Shown here: positions 12,601-17,346 of the stretch, piece by piece | Numbering within the stretch: position 1 is the first letter of the stretch | Layout: each line of letters starts with the position of its first letter | Assembly (NCBI RefSeq): GCF_901875575.1 | Contig: NZ_CABFMF010000055.1 | Span: 1-64,000, forward strand | Length of the DNA: 64,000 nt | Direction: 5' to 3' | From: an uncultured Streptococcus sp. | Lineage (GTDB): Bacteria > Bacillota > Bacilli > Lactobacillales > Streptococcaceae | Program-made: the position numbers and the translations under genes | Notes under the pieces: generated by a model | Database searches by the model: none | Seen by the model: the letters and a program-made list of their open reading frames with translations, nothing else | Told to the model about the DNA's origin: nothing

Positions 12601-13199
12601 GTAATTTTATTATCTTTGATTTCAGTCTTATTCTCAACTACGTTTTCTTGAACCTTGCTTGATTCTTTAGTAGCATTTGATAAAACAGTCAAATCATTTT
12701 CTAAAAGGGAAAGTAGGTCATTTACATCCTTCTGTGTTGCAGTTTCACTATCTAGTAAGGCTTGCCCTTTTTGAACTCTGTCCTTAATCGGAGAAAGAAC
12801 TGAGTTTTCAAGATCTGATTTTGATGCAAGAGTAGTCTTTAACTCTTCAACTACTTTTTTTAATTTTGTTTTATCAATCGTTTTGACAGTAGTTTCAACA
12901 TTAGTTGTCATCTCCTTTTCTGAAGGATTCTGTGCAACTTCTACTTTATTATCATTGTCGGTAGGTTGTTGAATCTCTGCAAGTGATTTATCCTTGTCTT
13001 TCTGATTCACCACATCTGTGATTGGTTGTGAATTAGTTTCAATCACACTATCCGCACTAGCAACGCGCGCACCCAAAAACATCAGTGCTGCAACAGCTAC
13101 TGAAGCCGCACCAAAGCTATATTTACGAATAGAAAAGCGTAGAACCTTTTCACGTTGGTGACGCTTTACTCTATTTAGCGAATTCGATTTGTTTCCCAT
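1..13199 (-). CDS. Giant YSIRK-type repeat-rich surface adhesin (partial, C-terminus off window)
   Basis: The frame is open from ATG 13199 to the left edge, giving 4,399 complete codons without a stop. AAGGAGG precedes the start. Residues 1-50 form a YSIRK signal peptide (FSIRKYSFGAASVAVAAL, then an ASA-D cleavage site). Residues about 50-280 are charged and helical. Residues about 280-580 are a non-repetitive, probably ligand-binding region. Next come many beta-rich Ig-like modules, including two about 565-residue paralogous blocks (9790-6370), two Asp-rich thrombospondin type-3-like calcium loops (around 4220-4118 and 3830-3725), and 14 copies in the window of a roughly 90-residue repeat built on DGSTYPPGT (3640-1). 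The family is normally sortase-anchored through a C-terminal LPXTG, which would lie left of this window. The role in adhesion is inferred from architecture, and no host ligand can be named. No frameshift was found: the frame agrees at 13199, 8043, 4143, 3783 and 3. Confidence 0.93.
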   Translation of the reverse strand, partial: MGNKSNSLNRVKRHQREKVLRFSIRKYSFGAASVAVAALMFLGARVASADSVIETNSQPITDVVNQKDKDKSLAEIQQPTDNDNKVEVAQNPSEKEMTTNVETTVKTIDKTKLKKVVEELKTTLASKSDLENSVLSPIKDRVQKGQALLDSETATQKDVNDLLSLLENDLTVLSNATKESSKVQENVVENKTEIKDNKITSELGEAEKSTSQNKEADKNTTEKKESLKLSTDQLQAALLELPDHETTKEVLKKANEVLSLAQGLLTNTRVTSNELEDLNQRVKRTFNSVKIATLRLTSGKNDPRNGNKIEEGSNVRAASISSTWDSSDNLLIYQRHRASDGSRVVRNGLREYTENKVDMFAKTTTIGGERYVVYDVFFNNDGTAMANLSRYQIYRLILPPQILDLNSDGTYKGNTLRDLKFETYTRNGNSGTLSQNPERFTRTGSYDVNFLRDSTDYGPAWKKLTYFYGLDIRHGNSYNQDMRDTFKGNSNDPLLIHAVTRTESKYNQYSYGFGVKTEDKTAAVHMQVKAKLKAGVTDDQVRDAFALAVAGTYGATTNQAYTFISGRDANEPIYTDYPDQPVQPTLREKQAKLYPIQGSTHTKVVGDAIPNTGNPVADNYITRKGSGDFPAGMSWSWKDKTAPSTANAGKFTYTAIARYQDNSTSEDANSGSDGKVYFTVNPKKPVITASDVQHKKGLTNQRITVNVGTGVKTGSTVTLYDGNNNVIGTGTTNGTTATITVAGALPGTPITAITTVNNNGVVTSERSDGVTPTEAPDTEAPTLAITPTNQTVVEGQNVTFTVTARDNKIVNLDTSDFMTKYGSRLVNSKASATNVRNTDTEKIRTITITTTAEDVGKINTITFNATDDANHSATPVRFTFTVTRRDDMPPTVKMTNPTDGNKSTILTNNESTSPVTRIYRGATLNVPLSMFDNDPKGKVNLKYESGLPKGVNFNNGTTLTKTGAVENNPGTTTVTGKVAADAPLGKHTATFKVSDDQSGNVDKGNMSTVKFRTEVVDLEFEDGKGEVRQDGTLVIKGNKGTSLNDANEYLRTTDGTTHNDSFFPGGMKFRFIQPDNTVKNNVTFNTPGKHVVKAAAYFPENYAGTNGIQTVPRTGVTGDNVSEITNRAYLTKNIEVQIKPTAPTVTPETNGDVTVTPVTEENVNTFNFTYNDPNNTPKTVTATKTGNGWTLTNAPADGVTIDQTTGKVTIKDRAIKDSDPVTAISKTTDNVESDPARANSNVGDKIPPVFTFTPNGKEKIVDATGKQVVYVTPTEDTNLNIGAVTDNSNKLVEAIFKGTDGNASGLGLPGLTHNGVLRANNVEIAAPRDIIVTGKVSEYKTGTTRWVDDELYTRNVNATDASNNSISNTREHPIAVTFKVLTQATKYDPHIGNQVIDKDITAPGATVTQAEFDAIKSNITFTSNRGDVKISNGANNRTTGLNITMKDNGAIQKDPANGSYYVNARIEYPDHSTEDIRIPVTKSDTTAPRVTINGKELSETATDYSFVVFKGSTFNPTLRVSDDKNSVKSVSVSGLPSGNDFSATGNWAKTGADVQVTGDTITATNTATLGEHEASIVVKDALNNEKTYKFKYKVVDVAIRETPKTVPLNTQLGDSHNYVKVVDGTNNDGDDKYYPDGMSFKWKKGTAEVANETRLSRPGIVSEYKPEVKFKSGAGFYTKTIDGKEVKVYTPATIVKDQVFRVKPTAPTITPLEKGDVTVTPVNEENVNRLDFTYVHPNNSTFRITATKNGNIWSLSPNTPQDGVTINPDTGVVTIKDRAIKDATEITAKSVTTDSVESDPTTGNSKAGDKEPPVFTFDPDGKEKIVDADGNQVVYVTPTEDTNLTIGRVTDNSRKLLESRMMEKNGDISNGLGFPGLSYNELIRRDNTEVEAPRDVNITGKVNEYKTGTTPWNDSDDYTRYVIAKDASTNELRNISDGTNPTRVKFKVLTQATKYEPQISAQPVNVDVAATNAKISQSDFDSMKSNLTFTSTRGSVKIDNTTSGLKISMKEEGAIKQNADGSHYVGATIEYPDHSRDEIQIPVVKADANVPSATMDGMLLTNDVNTTANFVVFKGSTFNPTFNVRDDRNNITKLKVTGLPNGSTFEQTGNWTSGSTVQVTGVNHITTDTSTLGEHEGTVEVTDSTNNTGTYKFKYKVVDVEVRNSPETVELGTKLVDAANSGNGKDSHNYVKVVDGQNNNGDDKYYPAGMNFKWSTNNAEITTTTEFNKPGVVTDYKALVKFSSGAGFYTKSIDGKTVKIYTPASIEKEVTFHVAPPKPTFNQDAVSSTTRTISGTLGGFTSDDRVVEVHLNDKDNTVLSSKNGQVTINGDTWTATLPDNVKLRQSENKNGETTQPSAITVVNKVGDTDVSKTSDPKVVTMGDYSPSATIAGSKHIDVTVPHDAKRIELRFHNSTDTDNTPNSIVLVRDENGGNWQVDPSTAPAGVTNVNNFVQAITNSVNDTNKAENKVSITLKETDNNKKLLIKEEVASGDNTDNYTSGLGLRVDYKPEAGQTATPAGNWKVITVTNDAPVVTLKDATVGTQENPKVFTAGTTLTEDLLKGLVTVTDTEDDRTTDKPFGTGTVNITGLPENPTAGVYTVTLQPVDSQGKAGNQVTVHVVVKEEKPAAPTISQWQNGNVKVTPSTNNGGDKVTIPLTDGTVTLVKNGNDWQLETPKEGVVFRNGSLEIPKELVGTSVTAKASKGTGGSAVDSDDATYTPTPHKVTTVDVIKEVDSPLTNSDLSGKTGVTGVVDGTETKDFTAAKITSVVEKTSPLPNVTPDSKHTIPVTITYEDGSTETTDVIVKVKPQAPTVTPKENGTVEITPILTGEGTTTITYTGEDNTPQTVTVTKAGDGTWTSSDPKITVDANGKVTIPADKVKDGSPVTAQVTSKTTDLTSQSSTETAGKPLTVEVGTPVDAIENKAYTSDKVVTPNKDNSTITPTPKNGLTVTPEGKVTGTPDIKDWGEIEENRNVTIKVTVTHEGDTPVEKDVVVNVLRDTDGDGTPDKDDLDDDNDGIPDDQDKNPKVADKLTGTVTPPAPVREKAEVPPVTVVTTNKPGATITTENPPVNGLSVNGNGELTGTPTVDNWDKDEEERQIKIPVKVTKEKDGKTGKETEEIKVEVPVTILRDTDGDGIPDKEDTDDDNDGIPDDEEKRNGTDPKSPTTQTPTIGITRKENGDAIVTPTKPGGGTYPPGTTVTIPGNDNTPIEVTIGNDGSGTVPNDKLPKTDKPGTGIVKEPNKEPSKPVNVTTPARKPSTIELEQDPKTGDVTVTPKKPDGTTYPPGTTVEIPGKNGTPIVVTIEEGGKGKVSNNDLPEDKTSGTGKIIEKGKDPEDVKVETPKRIDPTLPETDAPTEIAITRKENGDAIVTPKKPGGGTYPTGTKVEIPGEDGTTIEVTIGNDGSGTVPNDSLPKDAKPGTGTVTEPNKKPSQPVNVTTPARKTPTVELEQNPNTGDVTVTPKKPDGTTYPPGTTVEIPGKDGNPIRVEIGQNGKGTVPNSELPDGNTPGTAKIKEPNKPVENVNVETPARKTPTVELQQDPDTGEVTVTPKKPDGSTYPPGTKVEIPGKNGTPIVVIIGQNGKGKVPNKDLPDGNISGPGTITEPGTGKTPEKVTVETPARLIPALVLDQDPNTGDVTVTPKKPDGTTYPPGTTVEIPGKNGVPIVVTTGPDGTVVIPNKDLPDGEIPGTGKITPPGKPSIELEVKTPKKLDPNAPQTEQPGEIEITRKPNGDAVVTPKKPDGTTYPPGTKVVIPGDHNTPIEVIIGDNGSGEVPNDKLPKGDLPGKGIVTEPNKRPSKPVDVTTPARKTPTVELEQDPNTGDVTVTPKKPDGSTYPPGTKVEIPGKNGTPIVVIIGQDGKGKVPNKDLPEGDVPGTGKIIESGKPDENVNVTTPSRKTPTVELQQDPDSGDVTVTPKKPDGSTYPPGTKVEIPGKNGTPIVVIIGQDGKGKVPNKDLPDREVPGNAKITEPGKDPVEVPVVTTPARKTPTVVLEQDPDSGDVTVTPKKPDGSTYPPGTTVEIPGKNGTPIVVTIGEDGKGKVPNNELPDADIPGTGKITEPGKPSVEVNVKTPKKLDPNAPRTEQPGEIEITRKPNGDAVVTPKKPDGTTYPPGTKVVIPGDHNTPIEVTIGDNGSGEVPNERLPKGDLPGKGTVTEPNKRPSKPVDVTTPARKTPTVELEQDPNTGDVTVTPKKPDGSTYPPGTKVEIPGKNGNTITVIIGEDGKGKVPNNDLPDGKVPGVAKITEPGKPTEEVPVVTTPARKTPTVELEQDPKTGDVTVTPKKPDGSTYPPGTKVEIPGKNGNTITVIIGEDGKGKVPNSELPDGKVPGVAKITEPGKPTEEVSVVTTPARKTPTVELEQDPNTGDVTVTPKKPDGSTYPPGTKVEIPGKNGN
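6370..9790 (-). repeat. Two paralogous ~1.7-kb modules inside the adhesin
   Basis: Within the giant CDS, the stretch about 9790-8090 and the stretch about 8090-6370 encode the same module twice, offset by about 1,692-1,717 bp (565 residues). Shared landmarks include KEKIVDA followed by VVYVTPTEDTNL, EYKTGTT, VLTQATKY, FVVFKGSTFNP, KYYPDGMSFKW versus KYYPAGMNFKW, and SGAGFYTK. The copies differ at many positions, so this duplication is older than the one in the C-terminal repeats. Confidence 0.85.
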
Positions 13200-13210
13200 T
13201 TTTCCTCCTT

Positions 13211-13314
13211 ATGTCAAGACATAAAATCAAATTAAAAAGTAATTTTTTATAGCTAAACCCAGGTAGGAATATAACCATAAAAAATCACTATGATGAGTAT
13301 TTTACACATCATAG
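13211..13314 (-). promoter_or_regulatory. Adhesin leader with two inverted repeats
   Basis: The untranslated leader of the giant adhesin carries a perfect 8-bp inverted repeat (CTATGATG at 13288-13295, CATCATAG at 13307-13314, 11-nt loop). It abuts the 9-bp tandem repeats. A second palindrome, ATGTCAAGACAT (13211-13222), lies directly upstream of the ribosome binding site. Either could be a protein or RNA control element. No regulator is identifiable from sequence. Confidence 0.45.
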
Positions 13315-13370
13315 CTATTACAGCTATTACAGCTATTACAGCTATTACAGCTATTACAGCTATTACAGCT
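13313..13370 (-). repeat. 9-bp tandem repeat (agctattac, 6.4 copies) at the start of the adhesin transcript
   Basis: Six perfect copies of agctattac run from 13313 to 13366, followed by agct. On the coding strand the unit is gtaatagct. The array begins 3 bp past the predicted -10 box, so transcription should start inside it and the array forms the 5' end of the mRNA leader. Copy number changes would alter leader length without touching the reading frame. Confidence 0.9.
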
Positions 13371-13372
13371 CA

Positions 13373-13401
13373 ATTATACCATTTTTAACATATTTACACA
13401 A
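13373..13401 (-). promoter_or_regulatory. Predicted promoter of the giant adhesin gene
   Basis: On the minus strand, TTGTGT (13401-13396), a 17-bp spacer and a perfect TATAAT (13378-13373) lie about 175 bp upstream of the adhesin ATG. The -35 box is only a partial match. The predicted start point falls in the 9-bp repeat array. Confidence 0.6.
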
Positions 13402-13483
13402 CAAAAAACAGGCTTCTTCCGTCAATAAAAGTTGGAAATTTTTAATTGCTTATAAAATATCAATATGTTATGTTGTTTTAAAT

Positions 13484-13506
13484 AAAAAAGAGAGGTTTCC
13501 CTCTCT
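13484..13506 (-). terminator. Terminator after the hprK-lgt-DUF948-YtxH operon
   Basis: Minus-strand AGAGAGG, GAAA tetraloop, CCTCTCT (13506-13489) is followed by a T-run. It sits directly downstream of the YtxH stop. Confidence 0.85.
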
Positions 13507-13513
13507 CTCAAAT

Positions 13514-13909
13514 CTAGATTTTTTCTTCTTTGATATCAATCACAATCTCTTCTGATTCATCAAGAGTTTCGGCCTTTTCTTGCCATTGCTTCTTGAGATT
13601 ATTGAATTGATTAGTTGATGCTTCAGTCGCTTGAAAAGCATATGATTTAGCCTGATTTAAAACACTGTCAACAGTAATTTCTCCAGCTTCTACTTGCTCT
13701 TTTGTTTTCAAAACAAAGTCTGTCGCCTGTTCCTTGACCTGAGTCAATTTTTCACAAACTTGTTCTTTAGCATATTCAGGATCTTCTCTCAAATCATCCA
13801 GAAAATCTTGAGCTTGACTACGAACTTTCTTACCCTTATCACTAGTTAAAAACAAGGCAAGGGCTGCACCTGAAACAGTGCCCAAAAAGATTGAAGATAG
13901 TTTTCCCAT
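13514..13909 (-). CDS. YtxH domain-containing protein
   Basis: A 131-residue protein with an N-terminal glycine-rich membrane segment (LGTVSGAALALFLTSDKGKK, residues about 8-27) followed by a long charged alpha-helical tail. This is the pattern of the YtxH family, a group of small envelope-associated proteins, some stress-linked in Bacillus, without a defined biochemical activity. The start is ATG 13909 behind AAGGAG. It is the last gene of the hprK-lgt-DUF948-YtxH unit, 14 bp after the DUF948 gene, and a terminator follows at once. The membrane topology is inferred. The family call is based on overall pattern and neighbourhood. Confidence 0.8.
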   Translation of the reverse strand: MGKLSSIFLGTVSGAALALFLTSDKGKKVRSQAQDFLDDLREDPEYAKEQVCEKLTQVKEQATDFVLKTKEQVEAGEITVDSVLNQAKSYAFQATEASTNQFNNLKKQWQEKAETLDESEEIVIDIKEEKI

Positions 13910-13923
13910 ATGATTTCTCCTTT

Positions 13924-14307
13924 TTATTTTTTAAATAGTTTACTTGCAAAGCGTAGAGCTGATAAACTTGCTCCTGTCTTGATCGTTTTTGTACCAGCTG
14001 ATGTTGCTTTCTTGCTCAATACCCGTGCCTGATCATTAAGGTCTGAAACAGAGATTGACAAATCTGCTACAGCACTAAAGAGTGGATCGATTGTAGCTAC
14101 TTTTACATTGATATCATCAACTAAAACATTAACCTTAGCTAACAATTCATTTGTATGATGTAAGGTCACATCCACATCTGAAGTCAAGGTTTTAATCGTC
14201 TTCTCTGTTTCATCAATAACACGACCAACCTTTTGAACTGTGATAATCAGATAGACTAGAAAAACAATTAAAACAAGGGCAACAAGAATATAGGCTACTT
14301 CTAACAT
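13924..14307 (-). CDS. DUF948 domain-containing membrane protein
   Basis: 127 residues: one N-terminal transmembrane helix (residues about 4-25, rich in V, L and I), then a heptad-like helical region typical of DUF948 proteins (YoxC-like). The C-terminus is basic (FASKLFKK). The function is unknown in the family. The ATG directly follows the lgt stop codon (TAAATG) and its ribosome binding site, GAGGAG, lies inside the lgt 3' end, so translation is coupled to lgt. The DUF948-YtxH pairing is a recurrent neighbourhood in Firmicutes, which supports both calls. Confidence 0.85.
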   Translation of the reverse strand: MLEVAYILVALVLIVFLVYLIITVQKVGRVIDETEKTIKTLTSDVDVTLHHTNELLAKVNVLVDDINVKVATIDPLFSAVADLSISVSDLNDQARVLSKKATSAGTKTIKTGASLSALRFASKLFKK

Positions 14308-15096
14308 TTACTTTTTCTCCTCTGTAATATAGAAAGGGGCTTTCTTTCGATTTTGATAAATAACAATCACTATTCCGAGACCAATAAGAACAGCTGATAA
14401 CCATTGGGAGACACGAAGTCCAAAGAACATGAGACTATCTGTCCTTAATCCTTCAATAACCATACGACCGAAACCATACCAAATCAAGTAAAAAGCCGTG
14501 ATATGACCTCGTCTAAGACTCTTCCATTTTCGTCTTAAAATCAGAATCAAAATAAAGCCAAGTAGATTCCAAAGCGACTCATAAAGGAAGGTCGGCTGGC
14601 GGTAGCTTCCATCAATATACATCTGGTCACGAATGAAGGCAGGCAGGTAATTTAAACTATCGACTGCAGCACCATAGGCTTCTTGGTTAAAGAAATTTCC
14701 CCAACGGCCCAAACTTTGAGCAATCATCACACTTGGAGCTACGATATCTAGGAAATCCCAAGTATTGATGAGTTTTCGATCAGTAAAGATATAAAGAACA
14801 ATAGCCCCTGTAATCAAGCCACCATAAATGGCTAAACCACCATTCCAAATGGCAAAAATTTCTCCCAGATTCTGACTGTAATAGTCTAAACGAAAGACTA
14901 CATAGTAGATGCGGGCACCTAAAATGGCAAGTGGAAAAGCCAGCAAGATAAAATCTAAAATATCATCTGACAGAACATTTTTTCTCGGAGCCTCTTTCAT
15001 AGTTAGGTAAACGGCTAAAATTAAACCCGATACGATACACAAGGCATACCAACGAATGGCAAGTGGTCCTAGATGAATGGCAATTGGATCAAGCAT
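14308..15096 (-). CDS. lgt: Prolipoprotein diacylglyceryl transferase
   Basis: Lgt moves a diacylglyceryl group from phosphatidylglycerol to the lipobox cysteine of prelipoproteins (such as PsaA in this window), the first step of lipoprotein maturation in the membrane. The 262-residue product has the Lgt signature GRWGNFFNQE (about 130-139), several hydrophobic segments and the conserved IWYGFGR motif near the C-terminus. I chose ATG 15096: GAGGTG (15106-15101) sits 4 nt upstream, and the length matches the streptococcal family. The in-frame GTG-like extension to 15108 is less likely. The start overlaps the end of hprK by 8 bp. Confidence 0.96.
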   Translation of the reverse strand: MLDPIAIHLGPLAIRWYALCIVSGLILAVYLTMKEAPRKNVLSDDILDFILLAFPLAILGARIYYVVFRLDYYSQNLGEIFAIWNGGLAIYGGLITGAIVLYIFTDRKLINTWDFLDIVAPSVMIAQSLGRWGNFFNQEAYGAAVDSLNYLPAFIRDQMYIDGSYRQPTFLYESLWNLLGFILILILRRKWKSLRRGHITAFYLIWYGFGRMVIEGLRTDSLMFFGLRVSQWLSAVLIGLGIVIVIYQNRKKAPFYITEEKK

Positions 15097-16024
15097 CATG
15101 CACCTCATTTCGAGCTATCAGATTTGTCAAACGTTCTTCAAATAAACGAGTCGCATCAAAGCCCATTTCCTTGGCCCGGTAGTTCATAGCTGCTGCCTCG
15201 ATCACGACAGAGATGTTACGACCTGTTTTCACTGGGATACGGATACGAGGAATCGATACACCAGAAATCTCCAACTCCTCAGCATTATTACCCAAACGAT
15301 CAAAAGTTTTATGGGTATCATAATTTTCCAAGTAAACAGCCAGCTGAACTTGAGAAGAATCTTTAACAGCACTAGCACCGTAAAGGCTCATAATATCAAT
15401 GATACCAACCCCACGAATTTCTATCAAGTGCTTCAAGATTTCAGCAGGTTCGCCCCACAAAGTCATTTCATCCTTGGCAAAGATATCAACCCTATCATCT
15501 GCAACTAAACGGTGTCCTCGTTTGACAAGCTCTAGACCCGTCTCACTCTTACCAATGCCACTATCTCCTTGAATTAAAACACCCATTCCATAGATATCCA
15601 TCAAGACTCCATGAACACTGGTACGTTCAGCCAAACGAGAGTCCAGGTAGCTAGACAGTTCTCCTGATAAACGACTGGTCGGTGTCCGACTGGTTAAAAT
15701 TGAAATCTTACATTCTCTAGCAGCCTTTAGCATTTCCTCAGGAACCACTAAACCACGAGCAACGATAACCGCTGGTGTTTCAGGCTGAAACATTTTTTTC
15801 AAGACTTCATAACGATTATGAGAAGCCATGGAAACTAAATAAGACCATTCCTTCATCCCTAAAAGTTGAATCCGCTCTGGAGTATAGTAATCAAAATAGC
15901 CTGTCATTTCAAGACCAGGTCTCGTAATATCGGAAGTATGGATTTCCTTTTCAAGTAAATCCGCTTCACCATAAACAATATCCAATCTAAGTTTTTCAAT
16001 CACTTCTTTTACTAAAACCGACAT
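15089..16024 (-). CDS. hprK: HPr kinase/phosphorylase
   Basis: HprK phosphorylates HPr at Ser46 using ATP or PPi, and reverses this, so it sets the corepressor level for CcpA-dependent carbon catabolite repression. The 311-residue product has the P-loop GDSGIGKS (about 153-160) and the HprK signature IEIRGVGIID (about 203-212), with the usual N-terminal domain. I chose ATG 16024 because AAGGAGG lies 5-6 nt upstream, and residues from here (MSVLVKEVIEKL) match the family start. Nine upstream in-frame residues are unlikely to be used. It is first in the operon with lgt. Confidence 0.96.
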   Translation of the reverse strand: MSVLVKEVIEKLRLDIVYGEADLLEKEIHTSDITRPGLEMTGYFDYYTPERIQLLGMKEWSYLVSMASHNRYEVLKKMFQPETPAVIVARGLVVPEEMLKAARECKISILTSRTPTSRLSGELSSYLDSRLAERTSVHGVLMDIYGMGVLIQGDSGIGKSETGLELVKRGHRLVADDRVDIFAKDEMTLWGEPAEILKHLIEIRGVGIIDIMSLYGASAVKDSSQVQLAVYLENYDTHKTFDRLGNNAEELEISGVSIPRIRIPVKTGRNISVVIEAAAMNYRAKEMGFDATRLFEERLTNLIARNEVHDA

Positions 16025-16055
16025 CATTTCCTCCTTCAAATGAGTTTTCACTTCT

Positions 16056-16061
16056 ATTATA
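16056..16061 (-). promoter_or_regulatory. Predicted -10 box of the hprK operon
   Basis: A perfect TATAAT on the minus strand lies 32 bp upstream of the hprK ATG. No convincing -35 is visible at 16-18 bp. Confidence 0.5.
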
Positions 16062-16117
16062 TCAGATTGTATAAGGAAGTTTCAGTTTTTTGCAGGATTT
16101 ACACTACTTTATTTAAA

Positions 16118-16149
16118 ATGAAAAAGACTAGATTTCTCTAGCCTTTCAT
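16118..16149 (-). terminator. Terminator after rpsU
   Basis: Minus-strand GGCTAGA, GAAA loop, TCTAGTC (16143-16126) is followed by TTTTTC, just past the rpsU stop. Confidence 0.8.
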
Positions 16150-16154
16150 TTTAA

Positions 16155-16331
16155 TTAGAATTTTTTACGTTTACGAGCTGCTTCTGATTTACGTTTACGT
16201 TTTACAGAAGGTTTTTCATAGAATTCACGTTTGCGTGTTTCTTGAAGAGTACCAGCTTTAGTAACCGCACGTTTGAAACGACGAAGAGCGTCGTCAAGAG
16301 ATTCATTCTTACGTACTACTGTTTTAGACAT
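16155..16331 (-). CDS. rpsU: 30S ribosomal protein S21
   Basis: 58 residues, highly basic ([14 protein letters not shown] at the N-terminus, [15 protein letters not shown] at the C-terminus), the standard length and sequence of bS21, a small-subunit protein at the 16S rRNA 3' end involved in initiation. ATG 16331 has GGGAG 8 nt upstream. The eight in-frame residues further upstream are not conserved family sequence. The gene is monocistronic, with its own promoter and terminator. Confidence 0.97.
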
Positions 16332-16365
16332 TTTTTTCACTCCCTTCAAGTTCAATATCTATTCT

Positions 16366-16394
16366 ATTCTACACATAAAAGGTATAAATGTCAA
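16366..16394 (-). promoter_or_regulatory. rpsU promoter
   Basis: Minus-strand TTGACA (16394-16389), a 17-bp spacer, and TAGAAT (16371-16366) give a strong sigma-A promoter 35 bp upstream of the rpsU start codon. Confidence 0.75.
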
Positions 16395-16492
16395 GAAAAA
16401 ATCAAACACAAATTTAATTATTTCTTGCATTTATAAAATAGTTAATATTTACTATACAAATAAGTTACAAGGTTTCTATATTCCCTTGTTTT

Positions 16493-17200
16493 CTATTTTT
16501 CCAATAAACTGAGTGCTTCAGCATCAGCAATGATGGTCACATCAGGGTGATTTTGTAGGCTACTTGCTGGCAAACTCTCAGTCACTGGACCAGACACTGT
16601 TCCGGCAATAGCTTCTGCTTTTGATTCACCGTAAGCAAAGAGAAGGATAGACTTGGCATCCAAGATATTTTTAATCCCCATTGAAATGGCTTGGGTTGGT
16701 ACATCTTCAATCTTATCAAAGAAGCGCGCATTGGCTTCGATGGTAGATTGGTCAAGTTCTACCAAATGAGTTTGACTATCAAATGGAGTTCCTGGCTCAT
16801 TAAATCCAATGTGTCCATTACGTCCGATACCTAAAATTTGTAGGTCGACTGGATGGTCAGCCAAAATTTGGTTGTAGCGTTCTACTTCAGCTTCAGCATT
16901 GTCCTTAACCCCACGAGGCAAGAAACTTTCTTTAAATGGTTTTTGGTTAAACAAGTTTTCTTGCATGAAGTAACGATAAGACTGTGGGTTGTCCCCATCA
17001 AGGCCTACATACTCATCAAGGTTCACACTAGTTAGATTTGAAAAATCAAGGTCGCTAGCTACGATTTCTTGGTAAAACTCAAGTGGGCTACTACCAGTTG
17101 CAAGCCCTAGAGTTTGTGCTCCATTTGCTAATTTTTCTTGTAAAATCTCAAAAGCAACTTTACCGCCTTCGATTGGGTTTTCAACTTTAATGACTTTCAT
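16493..17200 (-). CDS. nagB: Glucosamine-6-phosphate deaminase
   Basis: NagB converts glucosamine-6-phosphate to fructose-6-phosphate plus ammonium, feeding amino sugars into glycolysis and opposing GlmS. The 235-residue product carries the family motifs GLATGSSPLEFY, SVNLDEYVGL with the catalytic Asp, and GIGRNGHIGFNEPG. ATG 17200 is preceded by GGAGG. The 19 upstream in-frame codons overlap the promoter and operator and are not coding. Control is visible: a NagR/GntR-type operator lies between -35 and -10, and a cre-like site lies just upstream, implying induction by GlcNAc and repression by CcpA. It is divergent from queA. Confidence 0.96.
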   Translation of the reverse strand: MKVIKVENPIEGGKVAFEILQEKLANGAQTLGLATGSSPLEFYQEIVASDLDFSNLTSVNLDEYVGLDGDNPQSYRYFMQENLFNQKPFKESFLPRGVKDNAEAEVERYNQILADHPVDLQILGIGRNGHIGFNEPGTPFDSQTHLVELDQSTIEANARFFDKIEDVPTQAISMGIKNILDAKSILLFAYGESKAEAIAGTVSGPVTESLPASSLQNHPDVTIIADAEALSLLEK

Positions 17201-17228
17201 CTTTTTGTCCTCCATTATTTCTAAATTT

Positions 17229-17272
17229 ATTATATGGTATAGACCAATTTTTGTCAAGTGAAAACGGTTTAA
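17229..17272 (-). promoter_or_regulatory. nagB promoter with NagR-type operator and cre site
   Basis: A consensus promoter: TTGACA (17257-17252), 17-bp spacer, TATAAT (17234-17229). The spacer contains TGGTATAGACCA (17235-17246), which matches the dre-type site bound by the GntR-family regulator NagR. Adjacent TGAAAACGGTTTAA (17259-17272) resembles a CcpA cre site. Operator occupation here would block RNA polymerase directly. Confidence 0.75.
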
Positions 17273-17303
17273 TTTCTAAAAAAGAGCACCCAAACCTGAA
17301 ACA

Positions 17304-17312
17304 TGTTATAAT
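17304..17312 (+). promoter_or_regulatory. queA extended -10 promoter
   Basis: TGTTATAAT (extended TGn plus perfect TATAAT at 17307-17312) lies 35 bp upstream of the queA ATG. The -35 region is weak, as often seen with extended -10 promoters. Confidence 0.6.
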
Positions 17313-17346
17313 GGATAAGATTAGAATTAGAAAGAATAAAAAAGAT

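Noticed and set aside
13313..13370. A CRISPR-like array
   Set aside because: The units are 9-bp direct repeats without spacers; no cas genes are present.
15089..15108. lgt start at 15108 (four extra residues)
   Set aside because: That start would use the Shine-Dalgarno sequence itself as codons; ATG 15096 has the right spacing and family N-terminus.
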